A stretch of DNA of 64,000 nt from Agriterribacter humi (GCF_009192765.1 NZ_VOHQ01000002.1:715653-779652), one strand, 5' to 3'; shown: positions 49,940 to 58,982, counted from the stretch's first letter. Notes: generated by a model from the sequence alone, not told the origin. Translations and numbers: made by a program.

Positions 49940-50800
49940 TTAGTTAGCCTTTGTAAAAAATGAAATGTCATTCATTTTGCCTTGACGGTATTCGCTGTAT
50001 AGTCGTGAAATATCTTCCTGACTGTCTCCAATAAAGGGTCCGTGAGAAACGATAGGATTGCCCTGTGGTTGTGCTGAATATAAAAGAAAACGAACTCCGG
50101 TATCACCGGCAGTCAATCTTAATTCACTTGAAGTGTTGTCAGTATATCTATCCAGCCAACCAACCTGGTTTTGACTAATAATTTTATCATCGTCACCTGC
50201 TTTTAAACTTCCTTCCAATACATATAAAAAAGTAGTGAAGGATGATGGAATATTTTGGAGCGTTGATATGCCTGCCTGCATTTGAATGTCTGCAAGTATC
50301 AGGGGAACATAATTGGATACAGGTGATGTAACGCCTGCAAATGAACCGCTATAAATCTTTATGTTCAATCCATTTTCAGATACTATTGGAACATCCTTCA
50401 ATGACAAATCCTGCAGCTTTGGCATAGTCCATCTTTTATCTTTTGGGAGATTTAGCCACAACTGCATAAGACGCATTTTGACTTTCTTATCAATTGTTTC
50501 CGTGTGAACCACTCCGCTACCTGCTGTCATTATCTGCAAATCGCCAGCTTTCATTTTATGAGCGCCATCACCCATTTCGCCTTCAATCAACAAACTAACA
50601 GTTTCAAAACCGGCATGTGGATGTGGTCCACCCACTGGCACTTCGTCCTTCTTATCAAGCATATCATCCATTAATACAATGAAAGGGTCACTTTGTGTGT
50701 AGTCGGTTTGAATAACAGCGCGGGCTGTATGTCCTGCTCCCAAAAATCCCGGACGAGGCTGGGGAGTTTGAACGTTAATTAGTTTTCTTTTGGTGGTCAT
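49940..50800 (-). CDS. Pirin-family protein
   Basis: 286-residue bicupin. The N-terminal cupin has the metal ligands in VGGPHPHAGFETVSLLIEGEMGD (His60, His62) and GSGVVHTE (His99, Glu101). The C-terminal cupin has VPLILADIQMQAGIS and FLLYSAQPQGNPIVSHGPFIGDS. Some pirins have quercetin 2,3-dioxygenase activity, and others act as redox-sensing iron proteins. It is divergent from an HxlR regulator over an ACTATAC-repeat operator. Confidence 0.93.
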   Translation of the reverse strand: MTTKRKLINVQTPQPRPGFLGAGHTARAVIQTDYTQSDPFIVLMDDMLDKKDEVPVGGPHPHAGFETVSLLIEGEMGDGAHKMKAGDLQIMTAGSGVVHTETIDKKVKMRLMQLWLNLPKDKRWTMPKLQDLSLKDVPIVSENGLNIKIYSGSFAGVTSPVSNYVPLILADIQMQAGISTLQNIPSSFTTFLYVLEGSLKAGDDDKIISQNQVGWLDRYTDNTSSELRLTAGDTGVRFLLYSAQPQGNPIVSHGPFIGDSQEDISRLYSEYRQGKMNDISFFTKAN

Positions 50801-50862
50801 AGTATTTTCTTTTAATGTTATATATTCAACTTTAATTCGTTAATGCAAATTTACCATTATTT

Positions 50863-50904
50863 ACTATACCTTTGTAAGTACTATACCAATGTATAGCACT
50901 ATAC
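50863..50904. promoter_or_regulatory. Candidate HxlR operator in the pirin/hxlR divergent promoter
   Basis: ACTATAC occurs three times in the same orientation (50863, 50880, 50898), 17 and 18 bp apart. The middle copy is part of a perfect palindrome, CTATAC-CAAT-GTATAG (50881-50896). A plus-strand -7 box TACCTTTG overlaps at 50867-50874, and a minus-strand box TAAATTTG lies at 50846-50853. Binding here would cover both promoters. Confidence 0.7.
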
Positions 50905-50907
50905 TTT

Positions 50908-51294
50908 ATGATAGCCAAACAAAAAGCAATGAAAAAATCGGTTGAACCCGTGCACTCAGAATGTATGGGGATGTTACGCCCGATACGGGATGCATTAGAT
51001 GTTTTAAATGGCAAATGGAAACTTCCCATTATTGTAGCGTTAACCTTCGGCGAAAAGCGTTTCGGGGAAATATCGAAAGAGGTTCAGGGCATTACCGACA
51101 GAATGCTATCCAAGGAACTGCGCGACCTGGAGATAAACGGGCTTGTAAAGCGCACAGTGGAAGACGCTTATCCTGTTAAAGTTACTTATGCCTTAACGCC
51201 GCACAGTAAATCGCTTAACGAGGTAATTGAATCGTTAAAGAAGTGGGGAATATTGCATAGAAAAAATATTTTGCAGCGTTCATTAAAGAAATAG
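50908..51294 (+). CDS. HxlR-family (DUF24) transcriptional regulator
   Basis: 128 residues, winged HTH: RDALDVLNGKWKLPIIVALTFGEKRFGEISKEVQGITDRMLSKELRDLE, then YALTPHSKSLNEVIESLKKWG. An N-terminal Cys (HSECMGMLRPI) is at the place where YodB- and CatR-type members sense quinones and electrophiles. It probably represses itself and the divergent pirin gene. The same factor may control other detoxification genes in this island, but the ACTATAC operator was noticed only here. Confidence 0.92.
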   Translation: MIAKQKAMKKSVEPVHSECMGMLRPIRDALDVLNGKWKLPIIVALTFGEKRFGEISKEVQGITDRMLSKELRDLEINGLVKRTVEDAYPVKVTYALTPHSKSLNEVIESLKKWGILHRKNILQRSLKK

Positions 51295-51370
51295 ATAATT
51301 CCTTAAAAGAGCAACTTGAAATGTATTCGCAAAACGAATAAAAAAAAATTAACTTACCTCCAAATAATAT

Positions 51371-51958
51371 ATGCATAAAGGCCGATTGGAAGCATTTAGT
51401 GATGGAGTTATTGCCATTATTATAACCATTATGGTTTTAGAGCTGAAGATTCCGCATACTGATAACATTGCCGGGCTTAAGCCTCTATGGCCTGTGCTGA
51501 TGAGCTATATGCTCAGCTTTATTTATGTGGGCATTTACTGGAATAACCACCATCACATGCTGTTTGCCGTGGAAAAGATCAATGGTACCGTATTGTGGGC
51601 CAATCTGCATTTGCTTTTTTGGCTGTCCTTAATTCCGTTTGTAACTGCCTGGATGGGTGAAAATCATTTTACGAAATGGCCCGTTGTATTATATGGTATT
51701 GTTTTGATCATGAATGCCATTGCTTATACGATCCTGGCGGCAATACTCATGAAACGGGAAGGGAAAGAGAGTAAACTTTCAAAGGCATTTGGTAAGGACT
51801 GGAAGAGCAAGCTATGTGTTTTGATTTATGCTGTGGCTATCGGTATGGCATTTATAACCACAACCATCAGCTTAATGCTTTACCTGTTGGTTGCCATTAT
51901 CTGGTTTATTCCTGACCTGCGTATTGAAAGAGTTTTGACGGGCAGTGAAAAATACTGA
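51371..51958 (+). CDS. TMEM175-family (DUF1211) membrane protein
   Basis: 195 residues, about six hydrophobic helices. The N-terminus LEAFSDGVIAIIITIMVLELKIPH contains the FSDG-x-x-A-I-x-x-T signature of TMEM175 potassium channels. HHMLFAVEKINGTVLWANLHLLFWLSLIPFVTAWMGE is also typical. It probably forms a tetrameric K+-permeable channel in the inner membrane. It follows the HxlR gene by 76 bp and may be independent of it. Confidence 0.9.
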   Translation: MHKGRLEAFSDGVIAIIITIMVLELKIPHTDNIAGLKPLWPVLMSYMLSFIYVGIYWNNHHHMLFAVEKINGTVLWANLHLLFWLSLIPFVTAWMGENHFTKWPVVLYGIVLIMNAIAYTILAAILMKREGKESKLSKAFGKDWKSKLCVLIYAVAIGMAFITTTISLMLYLLVAIIWFIPDLRIERVLTGSEKY

Positions 51959-52010
51959 TACCATGCTATGATAATCTGGGCTTTAAATATTTAATTCTTA
52001 AAAAAAGATT

Positions 52011-52310
52011 ATGGAAGATGTTAAACTGGAACTGAATGAAAAAGGACATGGGCATTTTTATATTTTAGATGGAGAAGAACAGGTGGCAGAAATGGTGATA
52101 AGTATTGCTGGTGATATGTTAACGGTGTATCATACCGAAGTGCTGCCGAAGGCAGAAGGCAAAGGTTTGGCAAAGCAATTACTGGCTGCCATGGTGGATC
52201 ATGCCCGGAAAAATGGGTTGAAAGTAATTCCGCTTTGTCCTTACGTACATGCACAGTTTAAGCGACACCCGGATGACTATGCGGATGTGTGGCATAAGTC
52301 TGATCAATAA
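52011..52310 (+). CDS. Small GNAT-family N-acetyltransferase (NATD1/YjdJ-like)
   Basis: 99 residues: a minimal GNAT fold with MVISIAGDMLTVYHTEVLPKAEGKGLAKQLLAAMVDHARKNG (acetyl-CoA loop E-G-K-G-L-A) and KVIPLCPYVHAQFKRHPDDYADV. This is the NATD1-like group of short acetyltransferases. Target unknown. It leads a set OsmC, AraC-type regulator, copper ATPase on the same strand. Confidence 0.9.
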   Translation: MEDVKLELNEKGHGHFYILDGEEQVAEMVISIAGDMLTVYHTEVLPKAEGKGLAKQLLAAMVDHARKNGLKVIPLCPYVHAQFKRHPDDYADVWHKSDQ

Positions 52311-52322
52311 AAAACAATACTG

Positions 52323-52739
52323 TTGACCAACGGAAAGATCATCGCTTCTGCGGAAGCGGAAAATAACGGAGAACAATACACTACCCCGGTACGATCAGGT
52401 GAACATGCCTGGGTGGCCGATGAGGCGGAAGCAGTGGGAGGGAAGAATGCAGGTCCAGCCCCGGGCGATTATCTGTGTATGGCCCTGGCATCCTGTAAAG
52501 CCATTACGCTGCGCATGTATGTGCAGCGCAAGCAATGGAATATTGATGTGATTAACGTAAAAGTAAGCCTGGTGAGAAGTAATGAAATACCTGCGGGTAC
52601 GAATACATTTTATTGTAAGGTTAGCGTAAGCGGCAGCATGGATGAAGAGCAGCAAAAAAGAATATTGCATATAGCCAAAGCCTGCCCGGTTAGCCGCTTG
52701 CCAAGTAAGGCCAATGAAGTGGTTACTGTTATTTTGTAA
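52323..52739 (+). CDS. OsmC-family peroxiredoxin-like protein
   Basis: 138 residues from a TTG start at 52323, 12 bp after the acetyltransferase gene; the next ATG would remove a third of the domain. Two conserved cysteines are present: Cys58 in CMALASCKAITLRMY and Cys121 in HIAKACPVSRLP. OsmC proteins reduce organic hydroperoxides with these thiols. The end of the gene lies 13 bp before the next start, so translation may be coupled. Confidence 0.9.
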   Translation: MTNGKIIASAEAENNGEQYTTPVRSGEHAWVADEAEAVGGKNAGPAPGDYLCMALASCKAITLRMYVQRKQWNIDVINVKVSLVRSNEIPAGTNTFYCKVSVSGSMDEEQQKRILHIAKACPVSRLPSKANEVVTVIL

Positions 52740-52752
52740 AAGATTATGCGAA

Positions 52753-53316
52753 ATGAAACTTATAATTAAAAATATGGTTTGTCCCCGCTGCATTAGTTCG
52801 GTGGAGCAAATTTTAAAAGACAATAAATTGCAAGCCCAATACATACGTTTGGGAGAAGTGGAATTAACCAAAGATCCCGGTAAAAATAAATTGGAGCAGT
52901 TTTCCGGGGATCTTACCAAAAACGGGTTTGAATTATTAGACGACCAGAAAATGCAGTTGATCGAAAAAATTAAGAACCTGCTGATCGGCAAAGTGCAGCA
53001 AGGAAATGTAGAAGATCATTTTAGCGTAAGCAAATTCCTGGGAAAAAAAATATTTAAAGATTATTCTGCGCTCAGTAAATTATTCTCTGAAGTGGAAGGC
53101 ATCACCATTGAGCAATTCTTCATTTTGCAAAAAATAGAAAAAGTAAAAGAATGGCTCATGTACAATGAGCTGTCTTTAAACCAGATTGCCTTCAATTTGG
53201 GCTACAGCAGTACACAGCATTTGAGCAACCAGTTTAAAAAACTCACCGGAATGACGCCAACACAATTCAAACAATTAGGCGCAGCGCACCGCAAAGGGCT
53301 GGATGCTGTTCACTAA
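52753..53316 (+). CDS. AraC-type regulator with N-terminal MxCxxC (HMA-like) domain
   Basis: 187 residues from the ATG at 52753. Residues 1-65 resemble a metal-binding HMA-type domain: LIIKNMVCPRCISSVEQIL with Cys10 and Cys13. Residues about 85-185 are an AraC-family DNA-binding domain: KIEKVKEWLMYNELSLNQIAFNLGYSSTQHLSNQFKKLTGMTPTQFK. The gene stands 97 bp before a copper ATPase gene, so it is probably its copper- or heavy-metal-responsive regulator. The sensing role of the N-terminal cysteines is inference. Confidence 0.88.
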   Translation: MKLIIKNMVCPRCISSVEQILKDNKLQAQYIRLGEVELTKDPGKNKLEQFSGDLTKNGFELLDDQKMQLIEKIKNLLIGKVQQGNVEDHFSVSKFLGKKIFKDYSALSKLFSEVEGITIEQFFILQKIEKVKEWLMYNELSLNQIAFNLGYSSTQHLSNQFKKLTGMTPTQFKQLGAAHRKGLDAVH

Positions 53317-53413
53317 TGATCCGCTTCTGCAATTAAGTATACTTTTTATCCATAACAATGTAACAGCGTCTGCACTATAGTTTGGAACTTTGTATCATTA
53401 AACTTACGGGAAG

Positions 53414-55831
53414 ATGAATACAAAGAACCAGGCGTATAATTTGCCTTTGACAGGAGTGGAAAGTGAACATTGCGCATTGATCGTTGATAAGGGATTAAGT
53501 AAGATAGGAGGCATTACCGCGCATAAAGTGGAACTGAACAACAAAAGAGCGGTTATTGATACAGGCGATGCAGTGGAGATATTGCCGCAGGCGGTTAAGG
53601 CTATCCGTGACCTGGGCTATGGGGTAGATACCATAAAGCAATCCTTCCCGGTGCTTAATATGACTTGCGCTTCCTGTGCCAGTAGTTCCGAAAGTATTTT
53701 GCAAAATCAGCCCGGCGTTATAAACGTAGCCGTTAATTACGCCAACGGAAACGCGCTGGTGGAATATATTCCAACGGTTACCGGCCCTGCGCAGTTAAAA
53801 GCAGCACTACAGGGCATAGGGTACGACCTTGTGATTGATGAAAGTGAAGATGCGAAAGATGCGCTTGAAGCGCTGCAGCAAAAGCAATGCAAAGCGCTCA
53901 AGGCGAAAACCATTGCTGCTGCAGCGCTTTCCGTACCTGTTGTAATAATCGGCATGTTCTTTATGGCTATGCCTTACGCCAACTATATCATGTGGGTATT
54001 GAGCACACCGGTTATTTTTATTTTTGGAAAACAATTTTTTGTGGGCGCCTGGAAACAAACAAAGCACCGCTCGGCTAATATGGACACCCTGGTAGCATTG
54101 AGTACCGGGGTAGCGTATTTGTTCAGTGCTTTTAATACTTTGTTCCCTTCTTACTGGCATAGCAAAGGGTTGCACGCACATGTGTATTTTGAAGCCGCGG
54201 CGGTAATCATCGCGTTTATATTGCTGGGAAAGTTATTAGAAGAAAAGGCGAAAGGAAATACTTCATCAGCCATTAAAAAACTCATGGGCTTACAGCCTAA
54301 AACCGTTACCGTGATACATGAAGGTGGCCACCAGGCAGAAATGCCTGTTACGGGTGTAACAGTGGGTATAACCTTATTGGTAAAACCGGGTGAAAGAATA
54401 CCCGTGGATGGAACCGTAAGTTCGGGTAATTCTTTTGTGGATGAAAGCATGATCAGCGGCGAACCTGTACCGGTTGAAAAAACAAATGGCGAAAAAGTAT
54501 TTGCAGGAACCATTAATCAAAAAGGAAGTTTTCAGTTTATTGCCGGCAAAGTAGGCGGCGACACGGTGCTTGCACATATTATTAAAATGGTGCAGGAAGC
54601 CCAGGGCAGTAAAGCGCCTGTACAAAAATTAGTAGATAAGATCGCCGGTATTTTTGTTCCGGTAGTAATAGGCATTGCATTGCTAAGCTTGGTGTTATGG
54701 ATTATTTTAGGAGGCGACAATGGGTTTACCCACGGATTACTGGCAATGATTACCGTACTGGTTATCGCTTGTCCGTGCGCGTTAGGACTGGCTACGCCAA
54801 CAGCCATTATGGTGGGTGTGGGCAAGGGTGCTGAAAATGGTATCCTTATCAAAGATGCCGAAAGCCTGGAGCTGGCAAAAAAAGCAGACACTGTTATTCT
54901 CGACAAAACCGGAACCATAACGGAAGGCAGACCGGCGGTTACAGATATTTTTTGGCTGAATAACGATGCAAAGGATATTGCTGTTCTCTTATCTGTTGAA
55001 AAGCAATCGGAGCATCCCCTCGCTGAAGCGGTAGTAAAATATTTTAGTACTGTGCATGGTTTACCTGTACAGCATTTTGAGAGTTTAACGGGTTTTGGTG
55101 CAAAAGCGCGGGTAAATGATCAAACCTGGTATGTGGGCAATCTGCCATTGCTGCAAAAAAATAATATAACTGTTCCGGATCAGTTACAGCATGCGGCGGA
55201 AAAATGGCTGGCAGAAGCTAAAACGGTGATCTACTTTGCCAATGAAAAGCAGGCGCTGGCAGCAGTGGCCATCGCGGATACTATAAAAGCCTCTTCTGCA
55301 GAAGCCATAAAGCAATTGCAGGATGACGGTATAACAGTTTATATGCTTACAGGCGATAATGCCGCTACGGCAAAAGCTATTGCAGACCAGGTGGGGATAA
55401 AGCACTTTAAAGCGGAAGTATTGCCGGCGCAAAAGGCGGAGTTTGTAAAAGCCCTGCAGCAGCAGGGTAAAACAGTGGCTATGGTAGGCGATGGTATCAA
55501 CGACAGTACCGCACTGGCACAGGCGGATGTGAGCATTGCCATGGGCAAAGGCAGCGATATTGCTATGGATGTGGCCAAAATGACCATCATTTCATCCGAT
55601 CTTTCTAAAATCCCCAAAGCCATCCGGTTATCAAAACATACAGTTGCTACCATTAAACAAAACCTGTTCTGGGCATTTATTTATAACTTTATAGGCATAC
55701 CCATAGCTGCAGGTATTTTATATCCCCTTAATGGATACCTTTTAAACCCGATGATTGCAGGGGCGGCAATGGCACTAAGTTCCGTAAGTGTAGTGGCAAA
55801 CAGCTTAAGGTTGAAGTGGTTGAAATTGTGA
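53414..55831 (+). CDS. copA: Copper-translocating P1B-type ATPase, CopA-like
   Basis: 805 residues. An N-terminal HMA-like domain has lost its CxxC (VESEHCALIVDKGL). A second HMA domain has MTCASC (Cys85, Cys88). Eight helices follow. Transport-site CPCALGLATPTA has Cys453 and Cys455; phosphorylation motif DKTGTITEG starts at Asp497; SEHPLAEA, MLTGDN and VGDGINDSTALAQADVSIAMG complete the cytoplasmic domains. CPC fits Cu+ or Ag+ export to the periplasm. It precedes a CopZ-like chaperone and NirK, so it may also supply copper for nitrite reductase. Confidence 0.94.
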   Translation: MNTKNQAYNLPLTGVESEHCALIVDKGLSKIGGITAHKVELNNKRAVIDTGDAVEILPQAVKAIRDLGYGVDTIKQSFPVLNMTCASCASSSESILQNQPGVINVAVNYANGNALVEYIPTVTGPAQLKAALQGIGYDLVIDESEDAKDALEALQQKQCKALKAKTIAAAALSVPVVIIGMFFMAMPYANYIMWVLSTPVIFIFGKQFFVGAWKQTKHRSANMDTLVALSTGVAYLFSAFNTLFPSYWHSKGLHAHVYFEAAAVIIAFILLGKLLEEKAKGNTSSAIKKLMGLQPKTVTVIHEGGHQAEMPVTGVTVGITLLVKPGERIPVDGTVSSGNSFVDESMISGEPVPVEKTNGEKVFAGTINQKGSFQFIAGKVGGDTVLAHIIKMVQEAQGSKAPVQKLVDKIAGIFVPVVIGIALLSLVLWIILGGDNGFTHGLLAMITVLVIACPCALGLATPTAIMVGVGKGAENGILIKDAESLELAKKADTVILDKTGTITEGRPAVTDIFWLNNDAKDIAVLLSVEKQSEHPLAEAVVKYFSTVHGLPVQHFESLTGFGAKARVNDQTWYVGNLPLLQKNNITVPDQLQHAAEKWLAEAKTVIYFANEKQALAAVAIADTIKASSAEAIKQLQDDGITVYMLTGDNAATAKAIADQVGIKHFKAEVLPAQKAEFVKALQQQGKTVAMVGDGINDSTALAQADVSIAMGKGSDIAMDVAKMTIISSDLSKIPKAIRLSKHTVATIKQNLFWAFIYNFIGIPIAAGILYPLNGYLLNPMIAGAAMALSSVSVVANSLRLKWLKL

Positions 55832-55930
55832 AACGTTTGATGCTATGCATCCAATAAAGTATAATATATTTCAAAAAGGATATAACAGTACGCATCGCCA
55901 TGCAAGTACCTTTATGGACAAAAAAAAGAA

Positions 55931-55999
55931 ATGAATAAAATACTGCATACTATAAAAAAACTTTTCAAGAACTGGTTTACCAAAAGCTGCTGCAAGTAG
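55931..55999 (+). CDS. Putative 22-residue Lys-rich peptide with C-terminal Cys-Cys
   Basis: ATG at 55931, 22 codons, MNKILHTIKKLFKNWFTKSC then CK and stop. It is amphipathic, basic and ends in a Cys pair that could bind copper. It lies in the 219-bp gap between the ATPase and the CopZ-like gene, on the same strand. The AAAAGAA sequence upstream is not a convincing ribosome site. Only position and composition support it. Confidence 0.35.
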   Translation: MNKILHTIKKLFKNWFTKSCCK

Positions 56000-56050
56000 G
56001 AGCGGGAGGTATTGTGGTAAACAGGTACTTAATCAATAAAACAGAAAATC

Positions 56051-56269
56051 ATGAAAACAATACAGCTCAAAACGAATATCAATTGCAGCGGATGTGTGGA
56101 AAAGGTAACGCCTTCGCTCAATGAAACTTTTGGTGAAACCAACTGGAAGGTAGATACCACAGATCCTAAGAAGGTATTAACGGTTATTGCAGAAAATGTG
56201 GATGAAAGGGATGTGATAAAAGCGGTGGAAAGAGCGGGCTATAAAGCTGAACAACTAATGGAGCAATAA
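56051..56269 (+). CDS. CopZ-like heavy-metal-associated (HMA) protein
   Basis: 72-residue single HMA domain: MKTIQLKTNINCSGCVEKV with Cys12 and Cys15, then WKVDTTDPKKVLTVIAENVDERDVIKAVERAGYKAE. Cytoplasmic copper chaperones of this type hand Cu+ to the N-terminal HMA domain of CopA. It lies between the ATPase and NirK genes and starts 12 bp before NirK, so it is probably co-transcribed with it. Confidence 0.92.
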   Translation: MKTIQLKTNINCSGCVEKVTPSLNETFGETNWKVDTTDPKKVLTVIAENVDERDVIKAVERAGYKAEQLMEQ

Positions 56270-56281
56270 TAAAATAAAAAT

Positions 56282-57430
56282 ATGATGAAGAAGGATGCAG
56301 TTAAAAAGCCAGTAACCGGAACCAATCCGCTATTGCAATCATTTATGGTTATTACTTTAGTGGTTTTGTTTGCCGCATGTAAACAGGGAAGCTCAACTTC
56401 AGTAATTAGTCAAACCTTTGAAGGTAATGGTGATGATCTGGAAAGGGTTACCCAGGAAATGGTTGCCCCACCGCTTTTACCTAAGCATCAACAAGTAGCT
56501 GCTGGTGGTCCAAAGATCGTTGAAGTTACTTTGGTAATAGCCGAAAAGAAAATAGAAATAGCCCCGGGCGATTCCATTTGGGCAATGACGTTTAATGGTT
56601 CGGTACCCGGCCCTATGATCGTTGTACACCAGGATGATTTTGTAGAGTTAACGCTTAAAAACCCTGCCACCAATACCCAGATCCATAATATAGATTTTCA
56701 TGCGGCAACAGGTAAAATGGGCGGAGGCGATATATCTACTATTAACCCAGGGCAGCAGGTGAAATTCAGGTTCAGGGCTACCCGGACGGGTGTTTTTGTA
56801 TACCATTGCGCACCCGGTGGAATGATGGTGCCCATGCACGTTGTTTCCGGTATGAATGGCGCCATAATGGTGCTGCCACGTGAAGGACTAAAAGATGAGA
56901 AAGGCAACCCGGTTACTTACGATAAGGCCTATTATATTGCTGAACAGGATTATTATTTGCCCAAAGACGCTGATGGTAAATTTAAAAACATTGCCACACC
57001 ACAACAGAGCATGCAGGAAATGGAAACCGCTATCAAAACCCTTACCCCCACGCATATTGTTTTTAATGGGAGAAAAGGTGCATTGATAGGAAAAAATGCG
57101 CTTACTGCCAAAGTGGGAGAAAAGGTTTTATTCATTACTTCACAGGCCAACCGCGATACCCGTATCCACCTGATTGGCGGTCATGCCGACCTGTATTGGC
57201 CGGGAGGAAAATTCAATAATCAGCCCTATACCGATCTCGAAACATGGTCCATACCCGGAGGCTCTGCTGCTGCGGCATTATATAAATTTCGTGAGCCAGG
57301 CACTTATGTTTATTTAAACCACAACCTGATAGAAGCTTTCGCTTTTGGCGCCATTGCCCAGATAAAAGTGGAAGGAGAATGGGATAACAGCCTAATGAAG
57401 CAGATTGAAAAACCGGGCGCGATAAAATAA
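56282..57430 (+). CDS. nirK: Copper-containing nitrite reductase NirK (lipoprotein form)
   Basis: 382 residues. The signal peptide ends in a lipobox-like VLFAAC (Cys33). Both cupredoxin domains are present. Type 1 copper ligands: His135, Cys176, His186, Met191 (THIS order: [25 protein letters not shown]). Type 2 ligands: His140, His175 and His347 (YLNHNLIEA). Catalytic Asp138 and His301 (IGGHADLYW) are also present. All residues needed to reduce nitrite to nitric oxide are there. Neighbouring copper transport and chaperone genes fit its metal need. No nor or nos genes lie in the window. Confidence 0.94.
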   Translation: MMKKDAVKKPVTGTNPLLQSFMVITLVVLFAACKQGSSTSVISQTFEGNGDDLERVTQEMVAPPLLPKHQQVAAGGPKIVEVTLVIAEKKIEIAPGDSIWAMTFNGSVPGPMIVVHQDDFVELTLKNPATNTQIHNIDFHAATGKMGGGDISTINPGQQVKFRFRATRTGVFVYHCAPGGMMVPMHVVSGMNGAIMVLPREGLKDEKGNPVTYDKAYYIAEQDYYLPKDADGKFKNIATPQQSMQEMETAIKTLTPTHIVFNGRKGALIGKNALTAKVGEKVLFITSQANRDTRIHLIGGHADLYWPGGKFNNQPYTDLETWSIPGGSAAAALYKFREPGTYVYLNHNLIEAFAFGAIAQIKVEGEWDNSLMKQIEKPGAIK

Positions 57431-57458
57431 TTTTGTGCAACTTTTCAAAATACAGGTT

Positions 57459-58517
57459 ATGAAACATAACAATATAATAGAATTATTAGGCGATAAAGCA
57501 AGCTACTTTTTAAATCATACCTGCACTACCATTGATAAAAAAACGATCCATCTTCCTTCGGCAGATCATGTGTCGGAAATTTGGGCCAACAGTAACCGCA
57601 GTAACCAGGTATTGCGCAGCCTGCAGATTTTATTGGATCACGGCCGTTTGGGTGGAACAGGCTATTGCAGCATTTTCCCGGTAGATCAGGGTATTGAGCA
57701 TAGCGCAGGTTCTGCATTTGCGCCTAACCCGCTTTATTTTGATCCTGAAAATATTATTAAGCTGGCTATAGAAGGTGGCTGCAATGCTGTTGCTTCAACA
57801 TTTGGTGTGTTAGGTATTATGAGCCGCCAGTATGCGCATAAGATTCCTTTTGTTGTAAAGATCAATCACAATGAATTTTTAAGCTTTCCTAACCGATACG
57901 ATCAAACGCTGTTTGGAACCGTTAGAAGTGCATGGAATATGGGTGCTGTTGCCATTGGCGCTACTATTTACTGGGGAAGCGCCGAAAGCGCCCGCCAGCT
58001 TAAAGAAGTAGCTGAAGCTTTTGAAATGGCACATGAACTGGGAATGGCTACCATTTTATGGTGCTATACCCGCAACAATGCATTTAAAGTGGGTGGTACA
58101 GATTATCATACTTCGGCCGATCTTACAGGGCAAGCCAATCACCTGGGCGTTACCATACAGGCCGATATCATAAAACAAAAATTACCCACCAACAACGGCG
58201 GCTACCTGGCAACAAAGCATGGCAAAACCAGCCCGCTGATATACGACAAACTAACTACAGATCATCCTATTGATTTAACCCGTTACCAGGTATTGAATTG
58301 CTATAGCGGCAGGGTAGGTTTAATTAATAGTGGGGGCGAAAGCAAAGGTGAAAGTGATCTGCAGGAAGCGGTAACCACTGCGGTAATCAACAAGCGTGCC
58401 GGCGGCATGGGCCTGATTTTAGGCAGAAAGGCGTTTCAGCGTCCTTTCAGCGAAGGCGTAGAGATGCTGCAAGCCATACAGGACGTGTACCTGGACAAGG
58501 ATATTACAATTGCTTAA
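57459..58517 (+). CDS. fbaB: Class I fructose-bisphosphate aldolase (FbaB/DhnA type)
   Basis: 352 residues from the ATG at 57459. [79 protein letters not shown] and the phosphate-binding end [18 protein letters not shown] are those of archaeal-type/DhnA class I aldolases. It cleaves fructose-1,6-bisphosphate through a Schiff base. It starts 28 bp after NirK, an odd partner that suggests joint expression under oxygen limitation. Confidence 0.9.
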   Translation: MKHNNIIELLGDKASYFLNHTCTTIDKKTIHLPSADHVSEIWANSNRSNQVLRSLQILLDHGRLGGTGYCSIFPVDQGIEHSAGSAFAPNPLYFDPENIIKLAIEGGCNAVASTFGVLGIMSRQYAHKIPFVVKINHNEFLSFPNRYDQTLFGTVRSAWNMGAVAIGATIYWGSAESARQLKEVAEAFEMAHELGMATILWCYTRNNAFKVGGTDYHTSADLTGQANHLGVTIQADIIKQKLPTNNGGYLATKHGKTSPLIYDKLTTDHPIDLTRYQVLNCYSGRVGLINSGGESKGESDLQEAVTTAVINKRAGGMGLILGRKAFQRPFSEGVEMLQAIQDVYLDKDITIA

Positions 58518-58544
58518 TGTGTTTTATAAAAGGTTACCGGAATA

Positions 58545-58589
58545 TTGACAAATATCATGTCTAAATAAGCCATTCTTTATTTACTTTTG
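58545..58589 (+). promoter_or_regulatory. FNR-like box and -7 box before the Cys-rich gene
   Basis: TTGACAAATATCAT (58545-58558) matches TTGAT-N4-ATCAA at 8 of 10 bases. The -7 box TACTTTTG is at 58582-58589. The box centre falls about 44 bp before the expected start of transcription, the usual place for FNR activation. The ATG follows the -7 box by 9 bp, so the leader is very short. Confidence 0.5.
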
Positions 58590-58598
58590 CAGTTACAA

Positions 58599-58982
58599 AT
58601 GAAAAAAATTCTTGTCATAGCACTGATCATGCTTTATGGGGCTTCCAGTTCGGGAGTCACGCTTCAGTTGCATTATTGTTGTGGCAAGTTTAAGAATATT
58701 GAATGGAAACAGGTTAAAGATGATGGCTGCGGCAGTGAACACACAATGGGTGCAAAGCCCTGCTGCGAATACAAAGCTGTTTCCTTTTCGGAAGATAAGG
58801 ATTACACCAACCCCGAGCTTGCCGTAAAAGCATTTAAAGCCAATGCGGTAGCCATACCAGTCAGCCTCATCGCTTTTCCCGGAGAATCTGTATTTTCTCA
58901 GCGTCTTCCCATTGTTTTTGCTGTGCAAACGATGCAGCACAAGCCACCTTTATTTCTACTCCATAGTGTGTTTAGGATTTGA
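58599..58982 (+). CDS. Cys-rich secreted protein of the copper locus
   Basis: 127 residues from the ATG at 58599, with a signal peptide (MKKILVIALIMLYGASSSG). The mature part has LQLHYCCGKFKNIEW and GAKPCCEYKAV, two Cys-Cys pairs with a nearby His, and a hydrophobic C-terminus. Proteins with HYC-x-GK near TonB receptors of copper loci are common in Bacteroidota but uncharacterised. It precedes the HMA-fused receptor by 51 bp and may bind copper in the periplasm. Confidence 0.75.
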   Translation: MKKILVIALIMLYGASSSGVTLQLHYCCGKFKNIEWKQVKDDGCGSEHTMGAKPCCEYKAVSFSEDKDYTNPELAVKAFKANAVAIPVSLIAFPGESVFSQRLPIVFAVQTMQHKPPLFLLHSVFRI

